64,000 nt of DNA, taken from positions 82,447 to 146,446 of the forward strand of contig JAPXRI010000003.1 in the NCBI GenBank assembly GCA_033813635.1. Direction: 5' to 3'. Of the stretch, positions 36,020-45,400 are shown piece after piece (the first letter of the stretch is position 1; every line of letters begins with the position of its first letter). This stretch comes from JAPXRI01 sp033813635 (lineage in GTDB: Bacteria > Bacillota > Clostridia > Oscillospirales > QAMX01). Position numbers and translations under genes: made by a program. Under the pieces are notes generated by a model. It was not told the origin of the DNA. It saw nothing but the letters and a program-made list of their open reading frames with translations, and did no database searches.

Positions 36020-36065
36020 GAAAACCCCCCCCCCTTTAGTATAACACACATAGTATATCCATAAT

Positions 36066-36094
36066 ATTATATCAGAACATTTGTTTGATGTCAA
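36066..36094 (-). promoter_or_regulatory. Consensus promoter of uvrB
   Basis: On the minus strand, TTGACA (36094-36089), a 17-bp spacer and TATAAT (36071-36066), a perfect sigma-A consensus. A second TATACT lies at 36043-36038. Confidence 0.88.
36075..36086. promoter_or_regulatory. Probable LexA (SOS) box inside the uvrB promoter
   Basis: GAACATTTGTTT at 36075-36086 differs at one base from the Gram-positive LexA core GAAC-N4-GTTC. It lies wholly in the -35/-10 spacer, an ideal repression position. uvrB is an SOS gene in many Firmicutes. Confidence 0.65.
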
Positions 36095-36168
36095 TGGAAG
36101 AAAAACGGAATACCCGGCCGGGTCCGCTAAAAGATGAAATCGGTAATATAAAGCGTGTAGCTTTGCGT

Positions 36169-36197
36169 TTGACTTTTTTTATAATTATTTCTATAAT
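36169..36197 (+). promoter_or_regulatory. Promoter of the phosphoesterase gene
   Basis: TTGACT (36169-36174), a 17-bp spacer and TATAAT (36192-36197). It is divergent from uvrB; a 12-bp palindrome (36112-36123) lies between the two promoters. Confidence 0.82.
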
Positions 36198-36215
36198 AAC
36201 CTAGGGATGAGATAT

Positions 36216-37013
36216 ATGCTGAATTTACGGAAAATCAAGCTTAATATAGGAACAGTCAGACCGATACGCGTGTTGCATTTTACCGACGCGCATCTTACCT
36301 TTGCAAACGATGCCGACGGCGCCGAAATGCAGATTCACGCACGGAGCCGCGGGGACGCTTTTAAAAAGGAAGCGGATTTTCCGCAGAAAAGCCCGGAGGA
36401 GTATCTGCGGGAGGCACTGGAGCTTTCCGAATCCTACGACGCGGCAGTGGTCACGGGGGACGTGCTGGACTTTACCTCTATTGAAAACAAAAGAGTTGCG
36501 AAGGAGATGTTCAGGGATTTCGACGGCATGTGCTGCGCCGGCAACCACGAGTTCTGCCCGATGGTGGGCATACCGGACTCCTTTGAGCGGATGCGTAAAA
36601 CTTACGGTGATATACGGAATGTATTCGGGAAAGATATTTTTTTCGACAGCAGAGTTGCCGGCGGCGTTAACCTTATAGCTGTCGACAACAGCTGCTTTGT
36701 ATGGACCGAGGAACAGAGAAAGAGGTTCCTTAAAGAATTTGAAAAGGGATACCCCTGCCTGGTTTTCTGCCATACTCCGATTCTCGAGGCAAATCTGTGG
36801 CATAACCCCTCTCATCACGATCTGGCGGTTACTGAAAAAGAGGCGGAGTTTACCCGCGGCGTTACAGAAATGCTGATTGACGAACCCCTTGTGAAAGCGT
36901 TTTTTGCGGGGCATTACCACATTAACGGCGAACAGACGCTTGAAAACGGAAAAATCTGCTATGTCACAGGCGGGCTTTTCAAGGGCATTGCCACCGAGAT
37001 TGAAATATTATAA
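36216..37013 (+). CDS. Calcineurin-like metallophosphoesterase
   Basis: A 265-residue dimetal phosphoesterase. The metal motifs are in order: D-x-H (FTDAHLTF), GDVLD, GNHE (CCAGNHEFC), FCHTP and GHYHINGE. The substrate is unknown. ATG 36216 is favoured over ATG 36207 because AGGG (36203-36206) then sits 9 nt away. It is followed after 25 nt by a nucleoside hydrolase; together they could remove phosphate and then base from a nucleotide, but that link is an inference. Confidence 0.88.
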   Translation: MLNLRKIKLNIGTVRPIRVLHFTDAHLTFANDADGAEMQIHARSRGDAFKKEADFPQKSPEEYLREALELSESYDAAVVTGDVLDFTSIENKRVAKEMFRDFDGMCCAGNHEFCPMVGIPDSFERMRKTYGDIRNVFGKDIFFDSRVAGGVNLIAVDNSCFVWTEEQRKRFLKEFEKGYPCLVFCHTPILEANLWHNPSHHDLAVTEKEAEFTRGVTEMLIDEPLVKAFFAGHYHINGEQTLENGKICYVTGGLFKGIATEIEIL

Positions 37014-37038
37014 ATCAAAACGAGGAGACGGATTTCAT

Positions 37039-37938
37039 ATGAAAAAGCGCGGGGTTATTTTGGATACGGATATCGGGCCGGACTGCGACGACGTGGGGGC
37101 GCTGGCGATTTTGCTAAACGCGGAGAAGGCGGGGGTCTGCGAGATCGCGGCGGTCACACACTGCACCTCCAACCCTTACGGGGCGGGGTGCATCGACGCG
37201 ATCTGCACTTACATGGGCAGACCGGATATGAAAATCGGGACGCTGAAGCGGCCCGGGGTGCTCGACGGGCCGGAGGGCAGGGTTTACAACGAATATATCG
37301 CCAAAAACTACCCAAACAGGTATCCGGACGGCGAGGGGGCCGAGGACGCCGTCAGGGTGATCCGCAGAGCGATGGCGGAATACGACGAGATAACGCTGAT
37401 CTCCATCGGCCCGTACGGCAACATCTCCGATTTTCTGGACAGCGGCGCGGACGACATAAGCCCGCTCAACGGCGTCGAGCTGGCGCGAAAAAAGGCCCCG
37501 CTGCTGGTAAGCATGGCGGGGAGGCTTAAGGGCGGAAACAGGGAGTTCAATGTCTATATCGAGCCGAAGGCCAGCGCTAACGTTATGAAAAAATGGCCCG
37601 GCAGGATCGTTTTCTCGCTGTTTGAGACCGGGGTCGATGTACTGACCGGCGGCGATATCAACGAAAGGCTCGGGGCGGAGCATCCGGTCGCGAAGGCCTA
37701 TACGCTGTACTGCCGCGGGGAAGCGCACGCGAGCTTTGATCTGACGGCGGTCGTCTGGGCCCTCTACCCGGATATCGGGCTTTTCCGCGAAAGCGTGAAA
37801 GGGTTTTTAAGCGTGGACGAAAACGACGGCTCGAACGTGTGGACCGAGTGCGAAAACGGGAGGCACACTTATTTTGAAAAGGCCGCGCCGCCGGAACTTA
37901 TCGCCGAGAAGCTCGACGCGCTGATGCGGGGGAACTAA
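37039..37938 (+). CDS. Inosine-uridine-type nucleoside hydrolase
   Basis: A 299-residue protein with the calcium-binding DTDIGPDCDDVGAL motif at residues 9-22, characteristic of ribonucleoside hydrolases, followed by PYGNISDF and a C-terminal catalytic region with FDLTAVVWAL in place of the usual D-x-x-A near the active-site His. It splits a ribose-base glycosidic bond. GAGGAG lies 11 nt before ATG 37039. Its stop overlaps the convergent bofA-like stop by 4 bp. Confidence 0.88.
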   Translation: MKKRGVILDTDIGPDCDDVGALAILLNAEKAGVCEIAAVTHCTSNPYGAGCIDAICTYMGRPDMKIGTLKRPGVLDGPEGRVYNEYIAKNYPNRYPDGEGAEDAVRVIRRAMAEYDEITLISIGPYGNISDFLDSGADDISPLNGVELARKKAPLLVSMAGRLKGGNREFNVYIEPKASANVMKKWPGRIVFSLFETGVDVLTGGDINERLGAEHPVAKAYTLYCRGEAHASFDLTAVVWALYPDIGLFRESVKGFLSVDENDGSNVWTECENGRHTYFEKAAPPELIAEKLDALMRGN

Positions 37939-38144
37939 AAAAGAAGCCGGAGCGAGATAAGGAGCAGCAGCCCGGGCGTTCCGAGGACGGCGATCACCGC
38001 GGCGTTCGGGATGTTCGGGGACGGCAGAAACCTTGCGTCACTGAGAAAATATGCGGCGACCGTCAGCGTGCAGAGCGCGGCGGTGAACCTGAGAATCAGG
38101 CCGAACAGCATGGACGCAATCCGCCCGGCGGCAGAACGGCTCAT
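37935..38144 (-). CDS. bofA: BofA-like pro-sigma-K processing inhibitor
   Basis: A 69-residue membrane protein with two hydrophobic segments. The C-terminus SPNIPNAAVIAVLGTPGLLLL matches the conserved BofA ending (N-x-x-x-A-x-x-x-LG-x-PG). BofA inhibits the SpoIVFB protease in the forespore membrane, so this points to a spore-forming lineage. It overlaps yaaL by 4 nt (ATGA), the yaaL-bofA order known from Bacillus. It is somewhat shorter than Bacillus BofA (87). Confidence 0.78.
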   Translation of the reverse strand: MSRSAAGRIASMLFGLILRFTAALCTLTVAAYFLSDARFLPSPNIPNAAVIAVLGTPGLLLLISLRLLF

Positions 38145-38449
38145 GTCCGGACCTCCGCGCGGTCGCGCGGGGGAAGGAATACCGAATATTCATATGCCGG
38201 CTCGAGAACGACCTCCGGGGCGAGATCCCTGATTACCCTGAGCGCGTAGCACATTCTAGCCTCAGCCGCTTTCATATCGTAGATCGCGGCGTCAATCAGG
38301 ACGGGGTCGGTGGCGTAGGAAAAGGCCTTGGAGGCGACCGTATACCGTTCGCCTGCTTCGTTCCAGATTTCATACGCCGCTTCTATCTCGGTGCAGGGCT
38401 GCCGTTTAAGCTTTTTGTTGAAAAGCTTTGAGCTGAAAAGCTTCATCAT
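38141..38449 (-). CDS. yaaL: YaaL-like DUF2508 protein
   Basis: A 102-residue, helical, charged protein. The DUF2508 core is EAAYEIWNEAGERYTVASKAF followed by DPVLIDAAIYDMKAAEARMCYAL. In Bacillus yaaL lies between recR and bofA; here bofA follows but recR is not upstream. ATG 38449 is chosen (AAAGGAG about 11 nt away); a GTG at 38473 has no SD. Function unknown. Confidence 0.75.
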   Translation of the reverse strand: MMKLFSSKLFNKKLKRQPCTEIEAAYEIWNEAGERYTVASKAFSYATDPVLIDAAIYDMKAAEARMCYALRVIRDLAPEVVLEPAYEYSVFLPPRDRAEVRT

Positions 38450-38824
38450 GGCTTTTTTCACTCCTTTACCCACGGGATTTTACAGTTTGTCCTTCGCTTA
38501 TTTATATGTTAATATTTGACTGATATGCCAAATATTATACACGGAGACACCAATTGGCTTGAATATTTGCGCGCCGTCAGACACAAGATAGACCCGGACG
38601 ATACAGATTCGATGAGCGGTCGCGCGGTAACGCGGTCGGGATTCGGGTTTGTTGATGTCCCGACCGTGACATTTCTGTGGTGCCGCATCAGGCGCTGTAT
38701 AGCAACAGCGGGCTGCTTTTCGGAATTTGAATTCATCGCTTTTTGAGCGGGAATGACTCATTTTCTTCTTTGCGCCTATGAGGCAAAGCTTCTTACGGGC
38801 GTGCAGTATAATTGAAACGGTCGC

Positions 38825-38855
38825 AGGGGGTGCAGCATTGGCTGCACCCCCTTTG
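38825..38855 (+). terminator. Plus-strand terminator in the yaaL-addB gap
   Basis: An 11-bp perfect stem (38825-38835 with 38842-38852), a 6-nt loop and a short T run. No gene ends nearby on this strand. Confidence 0.65.
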
Positions 38856-38906
38856 AAAAACCGCGGTGTTCAACGTCATTATATGACGTTGAACACCGCG
38901 GTTTTT
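38856..38906. repeat. 51-bp inverted repeat, terminator-like
   Basis: Two perfect 24-bp arms (38856-38879 and 38883-38906) around a 3-nt TAT. The arms end in A5/T5, so it can terminate in both directions. It is much longer than other terminators in this window. Confidence 0.85.
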
Positions 38907-39044
38907 CCGGCTTGGTGGAAATTTTTATAAGGTTTTTCCGACTTAGGCGGAGTTTTCGGTGTACGGTTTATCGGACTGCGGAAACTGGAAAAACAGTGCG
39001 TTTTGTGGTAAAATAGCATAAAAGTCGCGGAGCGGGGCGGTTTT

Positions 39045-42000
39045 ATGGTCAGACTGATTCTCGGGAGATCCGGAAGCGGAAAAACGACGCGGGTTTTAAC
39101 GGAAATAGCGGAAAACGCGCGGAAAAACGAGGGCGGGCAGATACTGCTGGTGCCCGAGCAGTTCTCGTTCAATTCGGAAAGGGAGCTCTGCGCGCTCGCC
39201 GGGAACGGCATCTCCCGTTTTGCCGAGGTTATGACGTTTAAAAGCCTCGCGAGGCGGGTGTTTTCCGAAAAGGGCGGGCTTTCCGCCACGCCGCTCGACG
39301 AGGGCGGACGGCTGCTCGCGATGTACCTCGCGGTCACGAAGGTGAAGGCGGGCGGGAGCCTGTGCCTGTATAAAAACGTCTCCGCTCGGCCGGAGCTGAT
39401 GAAGCGCCTGGTGGATACGGTGGCGGAGATGAAGGAAAACGGCGTAAAGCCGGAGGACCTCCTGCCCTATTGCGACGGGGACGGGATTTTGCAAGAAAAG
39501 CTCCGGGACCTTACGCTGATTTACCACTCGTATGACGCGGTGATGTCCGGGGACCTGAAGGATCCGGCGGATATCCTGGCGCTGCTCGCGGACAAGCTCG
39601 GCGGCGGGGAGTATTTCAACGGCAGAAAGGTCTACGCCGACGGGTTCAACGGGTTTACGCCGGCGGAGATGAGGATTCTTTCGATAATCGCGGCAGGAGC
39701 CGAAAGTCTGACGGTGAGTCTCTGCTGCGACGGACCGTATCAGAGGGACGGCGGGGAGAGCGTATTTGCACACGTGCAGAACACCGTCCGGGACATAGAA
39801 AGGATGTGCCGGAAGACCGGCGTGCCCTGCGTAACGGACGCCTCGGACATCCGCCCGAAGCGCTATAAAAACACGGATTCTGATCTGGCAAGGCTGGAGC
39901 GGAGCCTATTTGACTACGCCGCGGAGCCCGTCTCCTCCGAACCCGACGGGAGCGTGTCGCTCTGCGCCGCGCCCACGGTCTACGAGGAGTGCGAGCTCGC
40001 TGCGGCGCGGATCATCGCCCTGGTCTCGGAGGAGAAGCTGAGGTACAGGGACATTGCCGTCGCGGTGAGGGATCTCGAGGGCTACGGGGCGGACATCTCC
40101 GCGGCGTTCGGGAAATACGGCGTGCCGTATTTTATTGACAAAAGGGACCCGATTTCACAGAAAACGCCGGTTATCGCCCTCTGCGCCGCCCTCGACGCCT
40201 GCATGAACCGTTTCCGCTGCGGGGACGTTTTGAGGCTCGCGAAGACCGGGCTCGCCGGGATCGACACAGAGGAGGCGGACCGGCTCGAAAACTACGCGCT
40301 GACGTGGAATATCAACGGCCCGGCGTGGACGCGGCCTGAGGGCTTTAACGCGCACCCCGACGGCTTCGGAGCGGTGCCGGACAAGGATTCGGACGAGCTG
40401 CTAGAAAGGCTCAACGACATACGGCTCCGCCTGATTGCGCCGCTGGCAAAGCTCCGGGAGAGGACAAAGGAGGACGCGGACGCGCGCGCGCTCGCGGGCG
40501 CGGTGTATGAATATATGGTATCGGCGGGCATGCCGGAAATGCTCGGTAAAAGGGCGGAGGCGCTTAAAGCCGCGGGAAAAACGAAGCAGGCGGCCGAGTA
40601 TCAGCAGCTCTGGGAGATCTTCTGCAAGGCGCTCGACCAGTGCGTGCTGATTCTGGGAGACAGCAAGCTGCCCTTTTCGGAGTTCGCGCCGCTATTGAAG
40701 CTGGTCTTATACAGCTACGACGTGGGCGCGATCCCCACTACACTCGACGGCGTAATTGTGGGCGAGGCGGGCAGAATGCGTTTTTCCCGGCCGAAGGCGC
40801 TGTTTGTGCTGGGCGCGGCGGACGGGGTCTTCCCGGCAAAGCCGAAGGAGAGCGGCGTTTTTACCGCGTCTGAAAAGAAACGGATGCTCGAGGACACGGG
40901 GCTCAGGCTCGCCGCGACGGATGAGGAGCAGATGCTCCGGGAGCAGCTGAACGTTTACCAGACGCTGTCCGCTCCGTCGGAAAAGCTCTTTATCTCATAC
41001 GCTAAAGCCGGGCGGGACGGCGAGCCCGCGTCGCAGTCCTACATAATCACGCGGATTCTGAAGCTGTTCCCGAAAATCAAGCTCGGAACCCTTTCCGGGA
41101 AGGGGTATAAGACGTACGCGATCGCGCCCTGCATAGAGCTGGCCTGCGAATACGAAAACCAGGGCTACCGCAGAGACGCGCTGGCGGCCGCGGCATACAG
41201 GGCCGCCGCAGAGACGGAGCGGGGGCGCGAACTGATCGCCGCGGCACGGCGGGCGAACGCCGGAACCCGCGGACCGATGAGGAACCCCGCGGTTATCTCG
41301 GGTCTCTACGGTGAAGAGGCCGTGATCACGGCGTCAAGAATAGAAAAATACAACGCCTGCAGGTTCGCGTTTTTCGCGCAGTACGGGCTGAGGGCGAAGG
41401 CGAGAAAACCCGCGAGGTTCGAGGCGGCGCAGACGGGAAGCTTTATCCACTATGTTTTGGAGAAAACCGCGGCGGACGTCGCGGCGCTGGGCGCGGCAGC
41501 GGAGAGCGGTGAAAACCCCTGGAAGACGGTTACGAAGAGCGCTGTCAGGGAATTTGCCAAAAAGCATATCGAGGAATACGCGAAGTCCGCGCTGGGCGGG
41601 CTTGAGGATAAAACGCCGAGATTTGTCTATCTGTTCGGCCGGCTTCGGGGCAGGGTGTTTTCGATGCTCGAGAACATGGTGGACGAGTTTTCGGTCAGCC
41701 GGTTTGCTCCGGTAAGCTTCGAGAGGGACATCGGCGAGAGCGGGCAGACATATTTTGAGTACGGCGGGCGGAAGATCCCCCTTTCCGGCAGGATTGACAG
41801 GATCGATTTATGGGAGTCCGGCGGAAAAAAATACATACGGGTCGTCGACTACAAGTCCGGCTCGAAGAAGTTTGACTACGGAGATGTGGAATATGGGCTC
41901 GGCATTCAGCTGCTGCTCTACCTTTTCGCCCTCGCGGCGGAGGACCCGGACATCATCCCGGCGGGGGTGATGTACATCCCGGCGCTGTCAAAGACCGTAA

Positions 42001-42464
42001 GGGTCGACTGCGCGAAAACACGGGAGAAAATCGCGGAGGACGCGGCAAAGGCGTCGAGAAGGACGGGGGTGCTGCTAAACGATATGGACGTGATCCTCGC
42101 GATGGAAAACGTACCGGAGGGCGGCAAGGCGAGGTTCATTCCGGTGAGCTTTTCCGGCAGCGGGAAGGAGCGCAAGCCGTCAAAGAATGCTTACCTAATT
42201 ACAAGCGAGCAGTTTAATATTTTCAGAGAGCATGTAGGCAGGCTTTTGAAGGAGATGTCCGACGAGGTGGAGAGCGGGTGCATCGAGTGCGACCCGTACG
42301 TAAGCGCACAGGTCTGCGCCTGCGACAGCTGCGACTATCTGCCCGTCTGCCAGTTCGACGTCAACAGAAAAACGGACGCTTACAGGCAGCTCAAAAAAAT
42401 CAGCCGGGAGGACTTCTTTAGGGATAAGGCGGAAGGTGGCGAAGCTAATGGCGTGGACGAATGA
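39045..42464 (+). CDS. addB: ATP-dependent helicase/nuclease subunit AddB (RexB)
   Basis: A 1139-residue partner of AddA for double-strand break resection at Chi-like sites. Walker A GRSGSGKT is at residues 7-14; the middle is a degenerate helicase-like region. The C-terminal nuclease domain has D/K motif RVVDYKSGSKKFD and a 4Fe-4S site made by one upstream Cys (YNACRF) and the late cysteines CECD, CACDSCD and CQF. SD AGCGGGGCGG precedes ATG 39045. It overlaps addA. Confidence 0.95.
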   Translation: MVRLILGRSGSGKTTRVLTEIAENARKNEGGQILLVPEQFSFNSERELCALAGNGISRFAEVMTFKSLARRVFSEKGGLSATPLDEGGRLLAMYLAVTKVKAGGSLCLYKNVSARPELMKRLVDTVAEMKENGVKPEDLLPYCDGDGILQEKLRDLTLIYHSYDAVMSGDLKDPADILALLADKLGGGEYFNGRKVYADGFNGFTPAEMRILSIIAAGAESLTVSLCCDGPYQRDGGESVFAHVQNTVRDIERMCRKTGVPCVTDASDIRPKRYKNTDSDLARLERSLFDYAAEPVSSEPDGSVSLCAAPTVYEECELAAARIIALVSEEKLRYRDIAVAVRDLEGYGADISAAFGKYGVPYFIDKRDPISQKTPVIALCAALDACMNRFRCGDVLRLAKTGLAGIDTEEADRLENYALTWNINGPAWTRPEGFNAHPDGFGAVPDKDSDELLERLNDIRLRLIAPLAKLRERTKEDADARALAGAVYEYMVSAGMPEMLGKRAEALKAAGKTKQAAEYQQLWEIFCKALDQCVLILGDSKLPFSEFAPLLKLVLYSYDVGAIPTTLDGVIVGEAGRMRFSRPKALFVLGAADGVFPAKPKESGVFTASEKKRMLEDTGLRLAATDEEQMLREQLNVYQTLSAPSEKLFISYAKAGRDGEPASQSYIITRILKLFPKIKLGTLSGKGYKTYAIAPCIELACEYENQGYRRDALAAAAYRAAAETERGRELIAAARRANAGTRGPMRNPAVISGLYGEEAVITASRIEKYNACRFAFFAQYGLRAKARKPARFEAAQTGSFIHYVLEKTAADVAALGAAAESGENPWKTVTKSAVREFAKKHIEEYAKSALGGLEDKTPRFVYLFGRLRGRVFSMLENMVDEFSVSRFAPVSFERDIGESGQTYFEYGGRKIPLSGRIDRIDLWESGGKKYIRVVDYKSGSKKFDYGDVEYGLGIQLLLYLFALAAEDPDIIPAGVMYIPALSKTVRVDCAKTREKIAEDAAKASRRTGVLLNDMDVILAMENVPEGGKARFIPVSFSGSGKERKPSKNAYLITSEQFNIFREHVGRLLKEMSDEVESGCIECDPYVSAQVCACDSCDYLPVCQFDVNRKTDAYRQLKKISREDFFRDKAEGGEANGVDE

Positions 42465-45400
42465 GCAGCTGACCGCGATCAACGGGCGGGGAAAGAACAT
42501 CCTCGTTTCCGCCGCGGCGGGTTCCGGAAAGACCGCCGTGCTGGTGGAGCGGGTGATCAGACGGCTGACCAACCCGGAAAAGCCGGAGGATATCACGGAT
42601 TTTTTGATCGTAACCTTTACCAACGCCGCGGCGGCGGAGATGCGCTCGAGGATAGCGGCGGCTGTCGGCGAGGCGCTCGCGGCGAACCCGAAAAGCGCGC
42701 ATCTCAGGCGGCAGATCAACCTGATCCATTCGGCGCGGATTATGACCGTCCATTCGTTTTGCCTGTCGCTGATCAGAGACAATTTCCACGCGCTGAACAT
42801 CAACCCGGATTTCAGGCTATTAAGCGAGGACGAGTCCGATGCGTTAAAGGATGAGGCTCTCCAAGCGCTGCTTGAAAAGGAGTATCAGAACGCGGCGGGA
42901 AACGGCGCTTTTTTGGAGCTTGTGGAGAGTGTCTGCGGGCCGAGGGACGATAAAAAGCTCGAGGAGATGATTCTTTCGAGCTTCGATAAGCTGATGAACC
43001 TGGCGTTTCCCGAAAAATTTATAGTTCAGATAGAAGAGGAATGCGGCGCATCGGAGGCCGCGGCTACCAAATGGGGACGGGTGTACCTACGGGATGTCGC
43101 CTCCCAGGCGAAATATCTTCTGACGATCTACGACGACTGCATCGCAAGGCTCCGGGCAGATTGCAGCGGGCTCGGGGAGAGGTACCTCCCGGGGTTTTGC
43201 GCAGAGCGGGATGCCCTCGCGGCATTCGCCTCCGCCGCGGAAGAATCCGACAGCTGGGACGGCGCTAAGGCCGCGCTCGAGGCGTTTTTTGAAACACCCA
43301 AGCTTGCGGGCGCGCCGAAGGGGCACGACCCGGAGCTCAAGGAGTACGTCAGGGATAAAAGGGAATACATCGGCAAGCAGCTCAAAAAGCTCTCCGTCAA
43401 GGTGCTCGCCAAGAGCAACGCGGAGATCCTGGAGGATATCCGGAGGGTGGCTCCCGTCGAAAAGGAGTTTATGCGCGTGGTTATGGCGTTCCGCACGGAA
43501 TACGAATCGCTGAAAAACGAGCGGGGCGTGCTGGATTTCAACGACCTTGAGCACCTGGCGCTGAAGCTTCTGGTTAAGGAGGAAGGCGGAGAGCTTCTGC
43601 CCGCCGAAACGGCGTTTGAGACCGGCGCTGGCATTACCGAGCTGATGGTGGACGAGTACCAGGACACAAACGGGATACAGGACGAGATTTTTAAAGCGCT
43701 GACGGCGGCCGGCGCGAGCCTATTTGTCGTCGGCGACGTGAAGCAGAGCATCTACCGGTTCAGAGGTGCAAACCCCGGAATCTTCAACGAGAGGAAGAAC
43801 CGGTACGACAGGGTGCGTCCGTTCGAGACCGATCGCGGCGAGGCGGATTTTGAAAAAGACAGGGTCACCGTGACGTTGAAAAATAACTTCAGGTCGTCGA
43901 AGGGGCTTCTGGACGGCGTGAATTTTGTTTTCAGGCGGCTGATGAGCGAGAGCTTCGGGGAGATGGCGTACACGGACGAGGAGGAGCTCACCCCGGGGCC
44001 GGACATCGCGGAGAGAGGGGACGACGTCTGCGAGCTCGATATCATCGACATGGCGGTTTCGGATGCGGTTGCGGAGGACGCGGAAGAAGGCGGCGAGCCG
44101 GACGGCGCGGAGGAGCTGTCGAAGCTGGAGCTCGAGGCAAAGCATATCGCTTTAAGGATACGCGGGCTGCTGGAGAGCGGAAGGACGGTCATCGACAAGG
44201 AGCTGGGGCGCGAGAGGAAAATCGAGGCGAGGGACATCGCGGTTTTGCTGCGCGCAAGGGCGGAGAGGGCCTCCGTCATCGCCGCGGCGCTCGGCGAGGC
44301 GGGGATTGACGTCTTTACCGACGCGGGCGGGGATTTTCTTGCGACCGCGGAGATCAACGCGCTGTTTTCGCTGCTCGCGGTGATCGACAACCCGATGCAG
44401 GATCTCTACCTGCTGGGGGCCCTGCGCTCGCCGGTATTCGGCTTTACGGCCGACGAGCTCGGCGAGATCAGGCTTGCGGGCGGAAAAAAGAGCGGGTTCT
44501 ACGACGCGCTGACCGCCTGCGCGAAAACTGCCGTCACGAGCTCTCCGACCGGGATTAAATGCGAGAGGTTTCTCAAGAAGCTCTCCGATATGCGGCTCGA
44601 GACCGCGGACATGGGAGTGGGCGACGCGGTGGGGGCGGTGATTGACGCCGTCGGCGCTGACGCGATTTTCGGAGCGATGGACGGCGGCGAGCAGCGCAGG
44701 GCGAACCTGAGGTTTTTATTCGATCTCGCCTCGGGCTTTGAGCAGCGCGGCGGCTGCGATATCGGGGGCTTTCTGAAATACCTGGCGGACGCCTCCGCGA
44801 AAGGCAAGATGAAGGTTTTAAGCGCGAACCGGGGCGATATGGGCGGCGTCAGGATTATGACGATCCACCACTCTAAGGGGCTGGAATTCCCCGTGGTCAT
44901 TCTCGCCTGTACCACGGGCAAGATGAACGAGAAGTGGCGGTCCGACGCGATGCTTTTCCACCCGGAGCTCGGCGCCGGCTTTTTCAGACGGGATACGGAG
45001 CTCGGCGCGGAGTATACGACGCTGCTGAGAGAGGCCGTGGCGACCGCGATGTTTAACGAACAGCTTTCGGAGGAGCTGCGCGGGCTCTATGTGGCGATGA
45101 CCCGGGCGAGAGAAAAGCTGATTGTCACGGCAATACATAAAAACGCCGAAAAGGAGCTCGGGGAGCTTACGAACGACGGTTCGCCCGAATCCATTGCGGC
45201 GGTTTGCAAACGGGTCAAAAGCCTCGGCGGATGGATTGAGACGGCTGTTCTCGGCCGGGAGGACGCGCCGTTCAAGATTAACCGGATCGACGCGAAATAC
45301 CTTCGGACGGAAGAAAAAGAGCCGGAAGCCGATGCGGAGAGCGCGGAGGACTCGGGTGCCTACGAGAGGATACAAAAAAGGCTTCGTTTCTCCTACCCCT

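Larger units (their letters stand above)
38450..39044. other. Gene-free region between yaaL and addB
   Basis: 595 bp without a convincing gene. It contains a 9-bp hairpin (38633-38641 with 38658-38666), a small hairpin at 38771-38790, a terminator (38825-38855) and a 51-bp inverted repeat (38856-38906). A 73-codon open frame (38525-38746, plus) lacks an SD and reads like non-coding sequence. A plus-strand RNA ending at the terminators is possible. It does not match SRP RNA or 6S RNA motifs I know. Confidence 0.5.

Noticed and set aside
34256..36064. Long open frame (602 codons) on the plus strand
   Set aside because: It is the antisense of uvrB; composition and lack of any motif show it is a shadow of GC-rich coding DNA.
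36025..36094. Upstream extension of uvrB to 36094
   Set aside because: It would begin in the -35 box of a perfect promoter, so cannot be translated from that transcript.
38525..38746. 73-codon open frame in the yaaL-addB gap
   Set aside because: No SD, odd composition (Cys and Arg rich end) and overlap with a hairpin; kept only as part of the unexplained region.
38600..38790. Possible SRP RNA or 6S RNA near yaaL-bofA
   Set aside because: The conserved SRP apical loop (GGAAG-type) and 6S bubble are not present.
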